From Caballeronia megalochromosomata (lineage in GTDB: Bacteria; Pseudomonadota; Gammaproteobacteria; Burkholderiales; Burkholderiaceae), in assembly GCA_001580565.1 (NCBI GenBank), contig LRBF01000248.1, positions 62,001-126,000 of the forward strand: DNA of 64,000 nucleotides, written 5' to 3'. The position numbers were made by a program, and so were the translations under genes. Every line of letters starts with the position of its first letter. Within the stretch, counting starts at the first letter, position 1. The notes under the pieces are model-generated. The model was given only the letters and a program-made list of their open reading frames with translations, had not been told where the DNA came from and made no database searches. Positions 34,860 through 44,088 of the stretch are shown here, in pieces.

Positions 34860-34875
34860 TCTATCACTAGATAGA
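34860..34875. promoter_or_regulatory. tetR operator (site A)
   Basis: TCTATC-ACTA-GATAGA is a perfect inverted repeat 46 bases upstream of the TetR gene and resembles tetO-type sites. Similar sequences recur at 34022-34037 and 34175-34196. Confidence 0.65.
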
Positions 34876-34916
34876 CGGTCAAGCGCTTGTATCAAAAAAG
34901 CTTTTATCGGACCGAT

Positions 34917-34949
34917 AGAAAAAGAAAAGCCCTGACCGAAGTCAGGGCT
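34917..34949 (-). terminator. mnmA terminator
   Basis: AGCCCTGAC (34928-34936), loop CGAA, GTCAGGGCT (34941-34949), followed on the minus strand by TTTTCTTTTT. It lies 25 bases after the mnmA stop and insulates it from tetR. Confidence 0.9.
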
Positions 34950-34974
34950 CGTCGTCCGATTGCTGCCCGCGATG

Positions 34975-36105
34975 CTATCGCGTGGCGGAAAGTACCGCGG
35001 TTTGCGGCGACGCCTGCCCCGCCGCCGCAGTCTCGATGATGCCGCCGCCCAGACACACATCGCCCTGATACAGCACCGCCGATTGCCCCGGCGTGACAGC
35101 CCATTGAGCGTCGTCGAAATGGAGCGCGAAACGGCCGTCGTCCGCCTGGGCGAAGCGGCACGCGGCATCCTGCTGCCGATACCGCGTCTTGGCGCCGCAC
35201 GCCGCGTTCTCTTCCGGCGCCGCGCCCGCGACCCAGCTCGTGTTGCCCGCGACGAGCGTCGGCGACAGAAGCCACGGATGGTCGTGGCCCTGCACCACAT
35301 AGAGCGTGTTCGTCGCCACGTCCTTGCCGGCGACGAACCACGGCTCGCCGCTGCCGTCTTTCGCGCCGCCGATGCCGATACCCTTGCGCTGCCCGAACGT
35401 ATAGAACGCGAGCCCGATGTGCTCCCCGACGATCTTGCCTTCGTCCGTTTTCATCGGACCCGGCTTCGTCGGCAGATAGCGGTTCAGGAATTCGCGGAAC
35501 GGCCGCTCGCCGATGAAGCAGATGCCGGTCGAATCCTTCTTCTTCGCGTTCGGCAGACCGATCTGCGCGGCAATCTCACGCACCTTGGTCTTCGGAATCT
35601 CGCCGAGCGGGAACAGCGTCTTCGACAGTTGCGCCTGATTCAGCCGATGCAGGAAGTACGACTGATCCTTGGTCGAATCGGCCGCCTTGAGCAACTGGAA
35701 GAGCCCGCTCTGCTCGCGCACGCGCGCGTAATGGCCCGTCGCGATGGTCTGCGCGCCGAGCGACATCGCGTGATCGAGAAACGCCTTGAACTTGATCTCG
35801 GCGTTGCAGAGCACGTCGGGATTGGGCGTACGGCCGGCCGAATACTCGCGCAGGAACTCGGCGAACACGCGGTCCTTGTACTCGGCGGCGAAGTTGACCG
35901 CCTCGACATCGATGCCGATCAGATCCGCGACCGACACCACGTCGATCCAGTCCTGCCGGGTCGAGCAGTATTCGCCGTCGTCATCGTCTTCCCAGTTCTT
36001 CATGAAGAGGCCGACGACATCGTAGCCTTGTTCCTTCAGGAGCCATGCCGTCACGGACGAATCCACGCCGCCCGACATGCCCACCACCACTCTTTGCTTG
36101 CTCAT
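34975..36105 (-). CDS. mnmA: tRNA 2-thiouridylase MnmA
   Basis: Adds sulfur to uridine-34 of Glu, Gln and Lys tRNAs. The 376-residue protein has the PP-loop GMSGGVDSSVTAW at residues 9-21, the catalytic Cys100 in NPDVLCNAEIKF and the second active Cys196 in STGICFIGE. It starts ATG at 36105, seven bases after the Nudix gene stop. Pairing of mnmA with a NudJ-like Nudix gene also occurs in E. coli. Confidence 0.97.
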   Translation of the reverse strand: MSKQRVVVGMSGGVDSSVTAWLLKEQGYDVVGLFMKNWEDDDDGEYCSTRQDWIDVVSVADLIGIDVEAVNFAAEYKDRVFAEFLREYSAGRTPNPDVLCNAEIKFKAFLDHAMSLGAQTIATGHYARVREQSGLFQLLKAADSTKDQSYFLHRLNQAQLSKTLFPLGEIPKTKVREIAAQIGLPNAKKKDSTGICFIGERPFREFLNRYLPTKPGPMKTDEGKIVGEHIGLAFYTFGQRKGIGIGGAKDGSGEPWFVAGKDVATNTLYVVQGHDHPWLLSPTLVAGNTSWVAGAAPEENAACGAKTRYRQQDAACRFAQADDGRFALHFDDAQWAVTPGQSAVLYQGDVCLGGGIIETAAAGQASPQTAVLSATR

Positions 36106-36112
36106 AGGGATA

Positions 36113-36595
36113 TCACGCCCGCACCACCGGCGCGACCGAATGCGTATGGATGAAATCGAGCGGCACGCGCCGCCCGGATAAATAATCGTCGACACACTTC
36201 ATCACGAGCGGTGTCCGGTGTCGTTCGACGCACGCGCGCAACTCGTCGGCGGTGAGCCACATGGCGCGCACGATGCCATCGTCGAGAGCGTGATCCGCCT
36301 CTTCGCCCAGCGACTTGCCGCAGAACGTGAAGCGCAGATAGGTGACGTCGCGCCCCGGCCGCGCGAAGTGCGTCATATACGCGCCGACGAGCGCCTCGGG
36401 CTCGAAACGATGCGCCGTTTCCTCGAACGTCTCGCGGATCACCGCTTCGACGAGCGTTTCGCCCGCTTCGAGGTGACCGGCCGGTTGGTTGATTCGCAGC
36501 CCTGCCGACGTGTGCTCTTCGATGACGAGAAAGCGGCCGTCCCGCTCGACGATCGCCGCCACCGTAACGTGGGGGGCCCAAGTATCTGATTTCAT
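36113..36595 (-). CDS. NUDIX hydrolase, NudJ-like
   Basis: A 160-residue Nudix hydrolase. The Nudix box GHLEAGETLVEAVIRETFEE is intact except that the usual terminal Gly region reads TAH. Adjacent to mnmA, it matches the NudJ (YmfB) type, which hydrolyses nucleoside tri- and diphosphates and HMP pyrophosphate in E. coli. ATG at 36595 is chosen at the start of similarity; the frame is open upstream without support. It and mnmA form an operon with a seven-base gap. Confidence 0.9.
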   Translation of the reverse strand: MKSDTWAPHVTVAAIVERDGRFLVIEEHTSAGLRINQPAGHLEAGETLVEAVIRETFEETAHRFEPEALVGAYMTHFARPGRDVTYLRFTFCGKSLGEEADHALDDGIVRAMWLTADELRACVERHRTPLVMKCVDDYLSGRRVPLDFIHTHSVAPVVRA

Positions 36596-36816
36596 GGTGA
36601 GATATTTTACCGTCCCGGCGGCGATCCCGCGCGGGCGTCCTAAGGGTAAGCGCTGACGCTCGACATGCGGAACGAGTGCCGGATCGCATTCTGGCGCGTG
36701 CATTCTTCGGTTACAGTTGCGATAGCCGTCAGTTCCAGCATTTGAAATAAAAACTCAGCCTTAAGCCTTCCTGATCCTTACGGACGACGGAGGCAACAAA
36801 GACAGGAGGATTCAAG

Positions 36817-37962
36817 ATGCACATCGGAGTGCCTGCCGAAACGCGGGCGAACGAGGCGCGCGTCGCCGCTACGCCCGAAACGGTCAAAAAGCTCGTCACG
36901 CAAGGACATCGTGTTTCGGTCCAGAGCGGTGCGGGCTTGCCGGCGAGTTATATCGACGATGCCTTCGCGCAAGCGGGTGCGGATCTCGTCGATGCCGCCA
37001 CGGCCTTTTCCGCCGAGATCGTTCTCAAGGTCCAGTCGCCGAGCGAAAGCGAACTGGCGATGCTCAAGCCGGGCGCCGTACTCATCGGCATGCTCGATCC
37101 ATTCAACACTGAGAACACCGCGCGACTCGCGTCCTCGGGCGTGACCGCGTTCGCGCTCGAAGCCGCGCCGCGTACCACGCGCGCGCAAAGTCTCGACGTG
37201 CTGTCGTCGCAGGCGAACATCGCCGGATACAAGGCGGTGCTGATGGCCTGCCAGTACTACCAGCGCTTCATGCCGATGCTGATGACCGCCGCGGGCACCG
37301 TGAAAGCGGCGCGCGTGCTGATACTCGGCGCGGGCGTCGCGGGTTTGCAGGCGATCGCCACCGCCAAGCGTCTCGGCGCGGTCGTCGAAGCGTCCGACGT
37401 GCGTCCAGCCGTGAAGGAGCAGATCGAATCGCTCGGCGCGAAGTTCGTCGACGTGCCCTTCGAAACCGATGAAGAACGCGAAGCCGCGGTCGGCGTCGGC
37501 GGTTATGCGCGCCCGATGCCGCCAAGCTGGCTCGCGCGGCAGGCGGCGCAGGTGCACGAGCGTGCGAAGGCGGCGGATATCGTCATCTCGACCGCGCTGA
37601 TTCCCGGCCGTCCCGCGCCGACGCTCATCTCCGTCGAAACGGTCAAGCACATGAAGCCGGGTTCCGTGATCATCGATCTCGCCGCCGGACGCGGACCCGA
37701 GTTCGAAGGCCGGAAAGGCGGCAACTGCCCGCTCACCGAAGTCGATCAGGTGGTGATGAAGCACGGCGTGCATATCGTCGGCCACACGAATCTCGCTTCG
37801 ATGGTCGGCGCCGATGCCTCCGCGCTCTACGCCCGCAATCTCCTGGACTTCCTGAAGCTGATCATCACCAAGGAAGGCACGCTCAACATCGATCTCGCGG
37901 ACGATATCGTCGCGGCCACGCTCCAGTGCCGCGACGGGCAAGTCACACGCGCCACGGCCTGA
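36817..37962 (+). CDS. pntAA: NAD(P) transhydrogenase subunit alpha part 1 (NAD(H)-binding domain I)
   Basis: Soluble NAD(H)-binding component of the proton-translocating transhydrogenase. The 381-residue protein starts with the alanine-dehydrogenase-like HIGVPAETRANEARVAATP. It has the Rossmann motif VLILGAGVAGLQAIATAKRL near residue 168 and VIIDLAAGRGPEFEGRKGGN. GACAGGAGG lies before the ATG. The enzyme couples hydride transfer between NADH and NADP+ to proton flow. In E. coli this domain is fused to the next one; here it is separate. Confidence 0.95.
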   Translation: MHIGVPAETRANEARVAATPETVKKLVTQGHRVSVQSGAGLPASYIDDAFAQAGADLVDAATAFSAEIVLKVQSPSESELAMLKPGAVLIGMLDPFNTENTARLASSGVTAFALEAAPRTTRAQSLDVLSSQANIAGYKAVLMACQYYQRFMPMLMTAAGTVKAARVLILGAGVAGLQAIATAKRLGAVVEASDVRPAVKEQIESLGAKFVDVPFETDEEREAAVGVGGYARPMPPSWLARQAAQVHERAKAADIVISTALIPGRPAPTLISVETVKHMKPGSVIIDLAAGRGPEFEGRKGGNCPLTEVDQVVMKHGVHIVGHTNLASMVGADASALYARNLLDFLKLIITKEGTLNIDLADDIVAATLQCRDGQVTRATA

Positions 37963-37976
37963 ACACGGAGACCTCC

Positions 37977-38297
37977 ATGGATGTCATCAATCACACGGTG
38001 ATCAACCTCATCATCTTCGTGCTGGCCATTTACGTGGGCTATCACGTCGTGTGGAACGTCACGCCCGCGCTGCATACGCCGCTGATGGCCGTGACCAACG
38101 CGATTTCGGCGATCGTCATCGTCGGCGCGATGCTGGCCACGGGCCTCACCGTCGGCGTCGCGGGCAAGTTCTTCGGCACGCTCGCCGTACTGCTCGCGGC
38201 GGTGAACGTGTTCGGCGGCTTTCTCGTCACACGGCGAATGCTCGAGATGTTCAAGAGGAAAGAGCCGAAGAAGCTGCCGGTCAAGGAGGGTGCGTAA
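37977..38297 (+). CDS. pntAB: NAD(P) transhydrogenase subunit alpha part 2 (membrane domain)
   Basis: A 106-residue membrane protein with three hydrophobic helices (about 8-28, 36-58, 63-85) and a basic C-terminus (MFKRKEPKKLP). It corresponds to the C-terminal membrane segment of E. coli PntA. It starts 14 bases after pntAA and its TAA overlaps the pntB ATG (TAATG), so the three genes are translated together. Confidence 0.94.
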   Translation: MDVINHTVINLIIFVLAIYVGYHVVWNVTPALHTPLMAVTNAISAIVIVGAMLATGLTVGVAGKFFGTLAVLLAAVNVFGGFLVTRRMLEMFKRKEPKKLPVKEGA

Positions 38298-39739
38298 TGA
38301 GCCTGAATGTCGTCACACTCCTCTATCTCATCGCCTCGGTGTGTTTCATCCAGGCGCTCAAGGGCTTGTCCAATCCGAAGACCGCGCGCATCGGCAACAC
38401 GTTCGGCATGGCGGGCATGGCGATCGCCATTCTCACCACGCTCGCGCTGATCGTGAAGCAGGCGGCGTATCTCGAAGCGAATCTGGCGCTCGGGCTCTCG
38501 CTGCTGTTCGTGGCCCTGATCATCGGCGGCGGCGCGGGCGCGTACATCGCGGCGAAAGTCGAGATGACGAAGATGCCCGAGCTCGTCGCCGCGATGCACT
38601 CGCTGATCGGTCTTGCGGCGGTGTGTATCGCGTACGGCGTGGTGGCCGAACCTGCCGCCTTCGGGCTCGCGCCGCTCGGTGAGCCGATTCCCTATGGCAA
38701 TCGCGTCGAGCTGTTCATCGGCACATTTGTCGGCGCGGTCACGTTCTCGGGTTCGGTCATCGCGTTCGGGAAGCTGTCGGGCAAGTACAAGTTCCGGCTG
38801 TTTCAGGGCGCGCCGGTCACGTACTCGGGGCAGCATCTGATCAACCTGCTGCTCGCCGTCGCGATGGTCGGCTTCGGCGTGATCTTCATGCTCACCGAAT
38901 CGTGGCTGCCGTTCATCATCATGACGATCATCGCGTTCGCGCTGGGCGTGCTGATCATCATTCCGATCGGCGGCGCGGACATGCCGGTGGTCGTGTCGAT
39001 GCTGAACTCGTACTCGGGCTGGGCGGCGGCGGGCATCGGCTTCTCGCTGAACAATCCGATGCTGATCATCGCGGGTTCGCTGGTGGGTTCGTCCGGTGCG
39101 ATTCTGTCGTACATCATGTGCAAGGCGATGAACCGGTCGTTCTTCAACGTGATTCTCGGCGGGTTTGGCGGCGAGGCTGGGGGCGCGGTTGCGGGCGGCT
39201 CGACGGAGCAACGTCCGGTCAAATCCGGTTCCGCCGATGACGCCGCGTTCATGCTCGGCAACGCGGAAAGCGTGGTGATCGTTCCGGGATACGGGCTGGC
39301 CGTGGCGCGCGCGCAGCACGCGTTGAAGGAACTGACGGACAAGCTCGTCGAAAAAGGCATCGATGTGCGGTACGCGATTCATCCGGTCGCGGGGCGCATG
39401 CCGGGGCACATGAACGTGCTGCTGGCCGAAGCCGAAGTGCCCTACGAGATGGTGCAGGAGATGGAGGACATCAACAGCGAGTTCGGTCAGACGGACGTGG
39501 TGCTGGTGCTCGGCGCGAACGACGTGGTGAACCCGGCCGCGAAGACCGACCCGAAATCGCCGATCGCAGGCATGCCGATTCTCGAGGCGTACAAGGCGCG
39601 GACGATCATCGTGAACAAGCGCTCGATGGCGGCGGGTTATGCCGGGCTCGATAACGAACTGTTCTATATGGACAAGACGATGATGGTGTTCGGGGACGCG
39701 AAGAAGGTGGTGGAAGACATGATGAAGGCGGTGGACTGA
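38297..39739 (+). CDS. pntB: NAD(P) transhydrogenase subunit beta
   Basis: A 480-residue subunit. About nine membrane helices occupy residues 1-270 and form the proton path with PntAB. The C-terminal NADP(H)-binding domain III starts with VVIVPGYGLAVARAQHA and includes IHPVAGRMPGHMNVLLAEA and GANDVVNPAAKTDP. The start ATG overlaps the pntAB stop. A strong terminator follows 34 bases after the stop. The much longer open frame upstream is only the shadow of pntAB. Confidence 0.96.
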   Translation: MSLNVVTLLYLIASVCFIQALKGLSNPKTARIGNTFGMAGMAIAILTTLALIVKQAAYLEANLALGLSLLFVALIIGGGAGAYIAAKVEMTKMPELVAAMHSLIGLAAVCIAYGVVAEPAAFGLAPLGEPIPYGNRVELFIGTFVGAVTFSGSVIAFGKLSGKYKFRLFQGAPVTYSGQHLINLLLAVAMVGFGVIFMLTESWLPFIIMTIIAFALGVLIIIPIGGADMPVVVSMLNSYSGWAAAGIGFSLNNPMLIIAGSLVGSSGAILSYIMCKAMNRSFFNVILGGFGGEAGGAVAGGSTEQRPVKSGSADDAAFMLGNAESVVIVPGYGLAVARAQHALKELTDKLVEKGIDVRYAIHPVAGRMPGHMNVLLAEAEVPYEMVQEMEDINSEFGQTDVVLVLGANDVVNPAAKTDPKSPIAGMPILEAYKARTIIVNKRSMAAGYAGLDNELFYMDKTMMVFGDAKKVVEDMMKAVD

Positions 39740-39772
39740 CCCCTATCGCGGTCCGAAACGGCTGAACCGATT

Positions 39773-39813
39773 GCGCCAGCCTCCGAATTGCGGAGCGCTG
39801 GCGCTTTGTTTTT
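39773..39813 (+). terminator. pntB terminator
   Basis: GCGCCAGCCTCCG (39773-39785) pairs with CGGAGCGCTGGCGC (39791-39804) with one bulged base, loop AATTG, then TTTGTTTTT. Confidence 0.9.
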
Positions 39814-39892
39814 CCGGCGATGAAGCGGCGACGCATGCCAGCCGGAACACCCCGCGTACAATACCGCCTTTACTCGTCCGAAAAAGCAGCTC

Positions 39893-41197
39893 ATGTCCTC
39901 CCCACTCTTCGACTGGTTTGTCCCCTGCCCGCGCGGTCTCGAAGCGCCGCTCGCCGCCGAGCTTTCGGAGATCGGAGAGCATCACGTGGCGAACGCGCCG
40001 CTGTCGGGCGGCGGATCGCTGATCGTCGGCGCGCAAGTGCCCGGCGGCGTGCATTTCCGGGGCGGCTGGGTCGCGGGCATGGCAGCGAACCTGCACTCGC
40101 GCATCGCGAGCCGCGTGCTGCTGAAAGTCGCGCACGGCCCGTATCGCAACGAGCACGACATCTACGAACTCACGCACCAGCAGCGCTGGGAGCAATGGTT
40201 CACGCCCAGCCAGACGATGCGCGTCGACCTTACCGCGATCAAATCGCCGGTAAAGAGCCTCGAATTCACGACGCTGCGCGTGAAGGACGCGGTCTGCGAC
40301 CGCCTGCGCGACGTGGCCGGCGCGCGTCCGAGCATCGATACCGCGCAACCCGACGTCCGCGTGTTCGCGTTCCTCACGATGAACGAGTGCACGCTCTATC
40401 TCGACACCTCCGGCGAACCGCTCTTCAAGCGCGGCTGGCGTCTGGACAAAGGCGCCGCGCCGCTGCGCGAAAATCTTGCGGCGGGCATCCTGCGCCTCAC
40501 CGGCTGGACGCCCGGCACACCGCTCTTCGACCCGATGTGCGGCAGCGGCACCTTCCTCGCCGAAGCGGCACAAACGGCGCTCAACATCGCGCCGGGCAAC
40601 GATCGGCGTTTCGGCTTCGAAAAACTGAAGCCGTTCCACCCGGGCATGTGGCAAAAACTCAAGACGGCCGCCCTCGACCAGCGCCGCGCCGCGCGCGCCT
40701 CGCAGGCCGAGCTGAGCATTTTCGGCAGTGACATCTCGGGCGACATGCTCGAAAAGGCGCGCGCGAATCTGGGCCGCGCGGGCATTACCGACCTGTCGCT
40801 CAAGCAGGTCGACGCCCGCAACATGGTCCCGCCGACCGACGCGCCCGGCATCCTCATCGCGAATCCGCCGTACGGCGAACGGATCGAAGTGCGCGGGCGT
40901 GGTCCGCGCGGCGAGATCCGCGACACGCCGCGCTCGCGCCGCGAGGACGACGACACGTTCGCCCGCGCGCAGCCCGATCCGGCCGACACGGAATTCTTCG
41001 TTTCCTTCGGCAACGCGCTCAAGCAACGCTTTCCCGGCTGGCGCGCCTACGTGCTCACATCCGACCGCAAGCTGCCGGGCCTGCTGCGTCTGCGCGAATC
41101 GACGAAGACGCCGCTTTTCAACGGCGCGCTCGAATGCCGCCTGTTCCGCTTCGATCTGATCGCGGGCAGCGTGCGCAATCGTCCCGCTGGCGAATGA
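39893..41197 (+). CDS. THUMP-domain 23S rRNA methyltransferase, RlmL type
   Basis: A 434-residue SAM-dependent RNA methyltransferase. The N-terminal THUMP domain covers about residues 60-170. The catalytic domain has FDPMCGSGTFLAEAAQTA (motif I region), FGSDISGDMLEKARANL and the NPPY box in ILIANPPYGERIEV. It corresponds to the N-terminal half of E. coli RlmKL, which makes m2G2445 in 23S rRNA. The second half (RlmK, m7G2069) is absent, so this is a stand-alone RlmL-like enzyme. An Arg-rich loop with many charged residues follows the NPPY motif. Confidence 0.9.
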   Translation: MSSPLFDWFVPCPRGLEAPLAAELSEIGEHHVANAPLSGGGSLIVGAQVPGGVHFRGGWVAGMAANLHSRIASRVLLKVAHGPYRNEHDIYELTHQQRWEQWFTPSQTMRVDLTAIKSPVKSLEFTTLRVKDAVCDRLRDVAGARPSIDTAQPDVRVFAFLTMNECTLYLDTSGEPLFKRGWRLDKGAAPLRENLAAGILRLTGWTPGTPLFDPMCGSGTFLAEAAQTALNIAPGNDRRFGFEKLKPFHPGMWQKLKTAALDQRRAARASQAELSIFGSDISGDMLEKARANLGRAGITDLSLKQVDARNMVPPTDAPGILIANPPYGERIEVRGRGPRGEIRDTPRSRREDDDTFARAQPDPADTEFFVSFGNALKQRFPGWRAYVLTSDRKLPGLLRLRESTKTPLFNGALECRLFRFDLIAGSVRNRPAGE

Positions 41198-41278
41198 GTA
41201 TGGGGCGCGCTCGCGCGTCGCGCCACTAGGCCGAATGGCCGAGTGCCGCCAGCGCGAAGCCGGCGCTACAATCGGCGC

Positions 41279-42676
41279 ATGAACTCACCGACCGAACTCG
41301 CCAGTCCCATCGCCGTCGATATCTACCGCGGGCGTCGCGAGCGCGTGCTCGCCGCGCTGCGTGCGCAAGGCGGCGGCGTCGCCATCGTGCCGACCGCGCC
41401 GGAAGTCATGCGCAACCGCGACACGGACTACCCCTTCCGTCACGACAGCTACTTCTACTATCTGACGGGCTTCAACGAACCCGAGGCGACGCTCGTGCTG
41501 AACGCGAGCGCGAAGAACGGCGAGCCCGCGTCGATTCTCTTTTGCCGCGAGAAAAACGCGGAACGCGAAACGTGGGAAGGCTTTCGCTTCGGCCCCGACG
41601 CCGCGCGCGACACCTTTGGCTTCGACGCCGCGTTCCCCATCCATGCGCTCGACGAAGAAATGCCGCGCCTGATCGCCGACCAGCCCGCGCTGCACTACGC
41701 GCTCGGCACATCGGCGGAACTGGATGCGCAAGTGCGCGGCTGGCTCGCCGCCGTGCGCGCGCAGAGCCGCACCGGCGTGCGCGCGCCCGCGAACGCAACG
41801 CATTTGCTGCCGATTCTCGACGAGATGCGCCTCGTGAAAGACGCGCACGAAATCGCGATCATGCGTCGCGCGGCATCGATCTCGGCCGAGGCACACCGGC
41901 GCGCGATGCACGCATGCCGCCCCGGCATGCGCGAGTACGAGATCGAAGCCGAGCTGCTTTACACGTTCCGCCGCCACGGCGCGCAGGCGCCGGCATACGG
42001 ATCGATCGTCGCGGCGGGCGCGAACGCCTGCGTGCTGCACTATCCGGCAGGCAACGCGATCGCGCGCGACGGCGACCTTATCCTCATCGACGCCGCGTGC
42101 GAGCTCGACGGCTACGCCTCCGACATCACGCGCACCTTCCCCGCAAGCGGCCGCTTCACGCCCGCGCAGCGCGAGCTCTACGACATCGTGCTCGCGGCCC
42201 AGGCAGCGGCCGTCGATGCAACGCGCCCCGGCGTGAGCTTCGACGCGCCGCATCAGGCGGCGTTGAAAGTGCTGTCGCAAGGCCTGCTCGATACCGGCAT
42301 CCTCGACAAGACGAAATTCGGCGGCGTCGACGATGTCCTCGCGCAACGCGCCTACGCGCGCTTTTACATGCATCGCACGGGGCACTGGATCGGCATGGAC
42401 GTGCACGATGCGGGCGAATACCGCGAGGCCGACGGCCCGCTCGACGAGCAAGGGGCGCGTGCCTGGCGCGCGCTGGCGCCCGGCATGGCGCTCACGGTCG
42501 AACCGGGCCTGTATGTGCGCGCCGCCGAAGACGTGCCGGAAAAGTACTGGAACATCGGCATCCGTATCGAAGACGACGCCATCGTCACGGCAAGCGGCTG
42601 CGAGCTGCTCACGCGCGAGGTGCCTGTCGCAGCCGACGAAATCGAAGCGCTGATGCGCGATTCAAACGCAAACTGA
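41279..42676 (+). CDS. pepP: Xaa-Pro aminopeptidase
   Basis: A 465-residue M24B metalloaminopeptidase that removes the N-terminal residue before proline. The N-terminal creatinase-like domain covers about residues 10-150. The pita-bread catalytic domain carries the dimanganese ligands in CELDGYASDITRTF (two Asp), HRTGHWIGMDVHDAG (His), LTVEPGLYV (Glu) and GIRIEDDAIVT (Glu). ATG at 41279 is used; an upstream in-frame start at 41243 adds only a basic stretch. It is two bases from the UbiH-family gene, a pairing like E. coli pepP-ubiH. Confidence 0.95.
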   Translation: MNSPTELASPIAVDIYRGRRERVLAALRAQGGGVAIVPTAPEVMRNRDTDYPFRHDSYFYYLTGFNEPEATLVLNASAKNGEPASILFCREKNAERETWEGFRFGPDAARDTFGFDAAFPIHALDEEMPRLIADQPALHYALGTSAELDAQVRGWLAAVRAQSRTGVRAPANATHLLPILDEMRLVKDAHEIAIMRRAASISAEAHRRAMHACRPGMREYEIEAELLYTFRRHGAQAPAYGSIVAAGANACVLHYPAGNAIARDGDLILIDAACELDGYASDITRTFPASGRFTPAQRELYDIVLAAQAAAVDATRPGVSFDAPHQAALKVLSQGLLDTGILDKTKFGGVDDVLAQRAYARFYMHRTGHWIGMDVHDAGEYREADGPLDEQGARAWRALAPGMALTVEPGLYVRAAEDVPEKYWNIGIRIEDDAIVTASGCELLTREVPVAADEIEALMRDSNAN

Positions 42677-42678
42677 CC

Positions 42679-43875
42679 ATGAGCGACGTTCAAGGCATCG
42701 AACCGCATTTCGACTACGACATCGCCATCGTCGGCGCGGGTCCGGTCGGGCTCGCGCTCGCCGGCTGGCTCGCGCGGCGCAGTGCAACGTCGCGGCGTTC
42801 CATCGCGCTCATCGACGCGCGCACGCCCGAAGCCGCCGCCAGCGATCCGCGCGCGATCGCGCTGTCGCACGGCAGCCGCGTGATGCTCCAGCCGCTCGGC
42901 TTTCCCGGCGACGCCACGCCGATCCGCCGCATTCACGTCTCGCAGCGCGGGCACTTCGGCCGCACGCTGATCGAGCACGACGAGCACGCGTTGCCCGAAC
43001 TGGGCTACGTGGTGCGGTACGGCTCGCTCGTCGGCGTGCTCGCCGATGCGGTGCGCGCGACCAGCGTCGACTGGCTCACCGATACCTCCGCCCTCGCGCC
43101 GCAGCAGGATGAAGACGGCGTCACGCTGCCGCTGCAGTCCCCGGCGGGTGAGCGCACGATCCGCGTGAAGGTGCTCGTGAATGCGGAAGGCGGTCTTTAT
43201 CAGAAAAGCGATGTGACCGCGCCCGGCGAACGCCGCGCAAGGGATTACGGGCAGACGGCCATCGTCGGCACGGTGAGCGTGTCGGATCCGCGCGCAAACG
43301 TCGCGTGGGAGCGCTTCACGAGCGAAGGGCCGATCGCGCTTCTGCCATGCGGCGGCCCGCGTCACGCGGACTACTCGCTCGTCTGGTGCTGCACGCCCGA
43401 CGAAGCCTCGCGCCGCATGCAGCTCGACGACGATACGTTCCTCTCCGAACTGGGCGCGGCTTTTGGCACGCGCATGGGCCGCTTCACGCGCATCGCGTCG
43501 CGTGCGGCGTTCCCGCTCGGCCTGACCGCGCTCGACGTGCTCGTCGACAGGCGCACCGTCGCCATCGGCAATGCCGCGCAGACGCTGCATCCGGTCGCGG
43601 GTCAGGGCCTGAACCTCGGCCTGCGCGACGCGCTCGCGCTCACCGACGCGTTGTCAGCCGACGGCCCGCGCCCACTCGCGCTCGCCCGCTTCGCGCAGCG
43701 CCGCGCGCTCGACCGGCGGCTGACGATCGGCGCCACCGACACGCTCGCGCGCCTCTTCACAGTGGATTTCCCGCCGCTGGCCGCCATGCGTGGTCTCGCG
43801 CTCACCGCGCTCGAGTTCCTCCCGCCGGTGAAATCCGCCCTCGCCCGGCAGATGATGTTCGGGCAGCGGCGCTGA
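42679..43875 (+). CDS. FAD-dependent hydroxylase of the UbiH/UbiF/VisC family
   Basis: A 398-residue flavoprotein monooxygenase. The N-terminal FAD motif IAIVGAGPVGLALAGWL, the DPRAIALSHGS segment and the second FAD motif GNAAQTLHPVAGQGLNLGLRD are diagnostic of the ubiquinone-ring hydroxylases. Position next to pepP points to UbiH. It follows the pepP stop by two bases, so it is cotranscribed. In E. coli the family acts in the soluble Ubi complex. Which ring carbon is hydroxylated cannot be told from sequence. Confidence 0.92.
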   Translation: MSDVQGIEPHFDYDIAIVGAGPVGLALAGWLARRSATSRRSIALIDARTPEAAASDPRAIALSHGSRVMLQPLGFPGDATPIRRIHVSQRGHFGRTLIEHDEHALPELGYVVRYGSLVGVLADAVRATSVDWLTDTSALAPQQDEDGVTLPLQSPAGERTIRVKVLVNAEGGLYQKSDVTAPGERRARDYGQTAIVGTVSVSDPRANVAWERFTSEGPIALLPCGGPRHADYSLVWCCTPDEASRRMQLDDDTFLSELGAAFGTRMGRFTRIASRAAFPLGLTALDVLVDRRTVAIGNAAQTLHPVAGQGLNLGLRDALALTDALSADGPRPLALARFAQRRALDRRLTIGATDTLARLFTVDFPPLAAMRGLALTALEFLPPVKSALARQMMFGQRR

Positions 43876-44088
43876 TCCGGCACCGAAAATCCCGACCGTC
43901 AGCGCCAGGCTCGGGTACTTATCCTCTATGAACGGCCGTTCTTTCATAGAAGATTTAAAGACTTGCGTGAGATTGCTCTTAATTTCAGCACGCGCTTCGC
44001 GTTAAAATACGCGTTTCCCCTTCAGCAACGTTGCATCCGCCTGACGCGGCTTTCGCCGACAATCGCCAGCGCGGATCGTTTAGCCTTC

